Assembly (NCBI GenBank): GCA_002224055.1
Contig: AZLU01000095.1
Location: forward strand, 57,241-121,240
Origin: Pezizomycotina sp. ARF18
Lineage: Eukaryota > Ascomycota
Reading direction: 5' to 3'
DNA: 64,000 nt
In this document: positions 59,505 through 64,000 of the stretch, piece after piece
How positions within the stretch are numbered: position 1 is the first letter of the stretch
Layout: every line of letters starts with the position of its first letter
Notes under the pieces: generated by a model
What the model saw: the letters and a program-made list of their open reading frames with translations, nothing else
Databases searched by the model: none
What the model was told of the DNA's origin: nothing
Program-made: the position numbers and the translations under genes

Positions 59505-61443
59505 CGTTTATGTTTTTCGCCACTAGAGATGTCGGTGTCGCAAGAAAGACGGGTCGGAATTTAGGTGAACTGCGGGAACTGTCTGTTTCTAACGTAGACG
59601 CAGACAGCGAGATATAGCGGAAGGTGATGATTGTGAGTTTTTTTATTTTGTTTTTGTAATATTTATTGCTTTAGTTTGTGCTTGGTCGCTGCTGCTGCTG
59701 CTGTTTTGGAGACGCATGACAATAGCAGAGGAATGCATCTGGGGGTGAGAAAAGAAAAAAAAGCACCAGCCTATGAGAGCTCGACGTTAGAAATCCGTAA
59801 ATAAACACGGACGCAAGCAAGGTTTTGAGGGAGGCGCAAGACTATATGCACATATGCAAGCTTTAAACAATATCAAAGAGACTGGGGGTTAAAAAAAGGC
59901 TTCTGCGATCCGACGCCGAGGAGGAAGTGATTTTATTTTTATTTTTATTTTGTTCAAAAAGCAGATGACCATAAAAGAGTAAGGGAAAAACTTTTTGCGC
60001 ATTAATCAACAACAAGAAGGCTTTCGGGAATACACATGGACTGGCTGCCTCTAACTAACCTTCAGAGAGGAGGCGCGAACGGTTAGGAACACGCCACTAT
60101 GTGACCAGAAAGTCGCAGCCGTTTGAAAGACGGATAAGGTAGGTGCAAGTAAATAGAGAAAGAAACGGTAAGAAGAAAAAGGTATCAGACCCGTTTGATT
60201 CACAGGCTGCTAAGGCGCGCTGAGCTACCGATGAGCTGTTCGCAAAAAATAAGGGACGTTCTTTATCCTTGCAGACGACGGAGGTTTCAAAATTCTCGAT
60301 CGCGCTTTTTTTTCCCTCTTCTAAACGCGGGAGTGATAAGGAAGAATGAAAGGAAAAGAAGAAGAAAGAAGGAGGATAAAAGAAAGAAAGAAAGAAAGAA
60401 GGAAAGAGAAAACTCTTCTGGTGGGCGGGCACGCGTCTTCAAGAAGAAAAAAAAATTTTTCCTTTTTTCGTCATTATTTATTTTATTTCATTTATTTACT
60501 TATTTTACTCTATATCGATACCCTTCTGCTCGGCTTTGAACACCTCGTGCTGCCCGCATGGTATAAGATTAAAATTCATCTCTTTTATTCGTTCGATCCC
60601 CTCCTTCTCTCCGATTGTGTTCCGTCACGCCATTCGTTCGTTGCCTCTGATCCATTCATCATCCGAGGGGGAGGAACTTCGCGGAGCTCCTTTTTATAGA
60701 ATCTGATTTATCCATCTTTAATAATTTTTTGAACCCTACCTATTCGTATCAAACTCGACCCCTCTATTCACGCTGAAAAAAGGATGAATATAACGAAGTG
60801 TTATATCGTGATTCAAGCGTTAGAGATAGAATAATATATATATCATTCTATATCATTTCTTCTATCATTTTATATTTTTATTCCTAAGGTATGTTTTAGT
60901 ATTTGCTCTTTCTAGAGCCATTAATTAACCTTAGGAAGACCCTGAAGATTTGGTATTGTTCGGCAAGAGCGGGGGCCCCTTAGGGAAGTTATTATTATTT
61001 TATTTCTTTATCTTATCATTTTGCTGGGGAAGTTGGCCAAAATCCTTGTCTTTCATCCCAACAAAGAAAAACACCCAAGACCGCTAGAACAAGCTAGTTC
61101 CTCGTCCAATCTTATTCACAAGGAAGTCAATCGATATAATAATAGCAGTATTATTATATTATTTAATATATTTTTTTAGCTACTCACCCCATGAAGAATA
61201 AGTCGCGTGAACGGGATATATCAAGCACTTTGTATATTCTTTTGATACACAGGGTCAGATAACAAATGAATTGAAATATTTCAAAGATTATTAATTGAGA
61301 TAAAATCTTGTACAAGTTCTCTTTTATCGTGCATTGTAGCGTTTTGTAAGCGCTAGCTGCCGCAAACAAAAGAGAAGAAACCTTTTTGTATAGCGGCTTG
61401 TGTTCCGAAAGAAAGAGTCCACCAGAAGCTTGCATTATAGAAA
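58599..61443. other. Spacer between the unknown gene and LPD1
   Basis: 58599 to about 59250 is probably leader or N-terminal sequence of the unknown minus-strand gene. A T run of about 36 lies at 59469-59504. A tRNA-like A-box fragment is at 60197-60253 (minus). TA-rich DNA lies at 60830-60880 and 61130-61175. No other gene was recognised. Confidence 0.5.
60185..60250 (-). other. tRNA-like fragment (A-box, no clear B-box)
   Basis: On the minus strand, CGGTAGCTCAGCGCGCC matches a tRNA D-arm/A-box (TAGCTCAG), followed by CTTAGCAG, like an anticodon loop, and then within 35 nt by a T5 tract. I cannot find a TTCRA-type T-arm or complementary acceptor ends, so a functional tRNA is not supported. 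It may be a degenerate or truncated tRNA, or chance. Confidence 0.2.
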
Positions 61444-63573
<2,130 letters not shown>

Positions 63574-64000
63574 GGGACTAAATCGATAGAACTAGCTAGA
63601 ATAATACGTCAAGGCGAGAATATGGTATCCGAAACCGAGTATACGGTTTTTTAAGAATAGTATAAGATCCACTCGAGGACTAGTAGGTTCTTTCCTGTTG
63701 GTACGACGCTTAGGACGGGGTTTGAAATCGTCAGATCTGCGTAATAATTAAATTGTTGAATTAGAAGAGGCAACTGCAGAGGCGCTGCGAAGGAAAATAA
63801 ACCCAACCAAATTTTTTTTTTTTTTTTTTTCTAATAATGGAGTAACTAGTTTTTCGGCGAAGAGCTTTTTTTTCCTATTTGACAAAGATTTTTGCGTTGA
63901 AAATAATGCCGCGCTGCCGTAATAAATAAATAATGGCGCGTTACCGAACCTTCCATCTCGCTCTCTCCTAAGCATCAATCAATTCGGACGGGTATCAACG
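63574..64000 (-). promoter_or_regulatory. LPD1 upstream region to window edge
   Basis: The 5' flank of LPD1, with a T run at 63809-63830. The short minus-strand open frame near the edge is Lys/Ser-rich and not convincing as a protein. No specific promoter motif was identified. Confidence 0.45.

Overview
This is nuclear DNA from a filamentous ascomycete (Pezizomycotina). The genes carry many short spliceosomal introns with GTAAGT/GTATGT-type donors and strong RCTAAC branch sites. The gene set is fungal: a FREQUENCY clock protein, an Argonaute, an Lgl/Sro7 homologue, RNA14, an FMP25-like RCC1 protein, a DUF202 protein and a cofactor-independent phosphoglycerate mutase. The family calls come from motifs I could read in the translations; no database search was run. 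The class cannot be fixed from the sequence. A frq homologue restricts it to lineages that keep the Neurospora-type clock; the long A/T-rich spacers and intron-rich genes would suit a Pezizomycete, but that is inference.

Layout, left to right. 0-6.2 kb: spacer with one unresolved coding-like stretch on the minus strand. 6.2-8.2 kb (+): DHA2 drug:H+ antiporter, convergent with a Cdc1/Ted1-type ER metallophosphoesterase (9.1-11.2 kb, -). 12.5-13.1 kb (-): guanylate kinase. 14.3-14.9 kb (-): DUF202 membrane protein, divergent from a probable F-box protein (16.5-18.4 kb, +). 19.6-21.6 kb (+): MAL-type sugar transporter. 22.5-24.1 kb (+): serine hydroxymethyltransferase. 24.7-25.1 kb (-): small coiled-coil protein, divergent from iPGM (25.6-27.7 kb, +). 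28.5-31.8 kb (+): Sro7/Lgl. 31.8-35.2 kb: long leader/promoter region of frq. 35.2-38.7 kb (+): frq, convergent with Argonaute (40.6-44.4 kb, -). 44.4-49.3 kb: large spacer. 49.3-52.8 kb (-): RNA14. 54.0-56.2 kb (-): FMP25. 56.9-58.6 kb (-): unknown protein. 61.4-63.6 kb (-): dihydrolipoamide dehydrogenase.

Most genes are housekeeping: one-carbon metabolism (SHMT), glycolysis (iPGM), the 2-oxoacid dehydrogenase complexes (LPD1), respiratory assembly (FMP25), nucleotide metabolism (GUK1), mRNA 3' processing (RNA14) and exocytosis (Sro7). They do not form a pathway cluster. The region of most biological interest is the circadian gene frq with its long intron-containing leader and GATCGA motifs, lying tail-to-tail with an Argonaute gene that keeps readable slicer residues.

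Quality caveat: almost every gene needs reading-frame corrections. Those I could check are mostly single missing bases in short homopolymers inside conserved motifs, which points to uncorrected long-read errors and not to pseudogenes. CDS spans below therefore run from the inferred start to the inferred stop, including introns and frame breaks.
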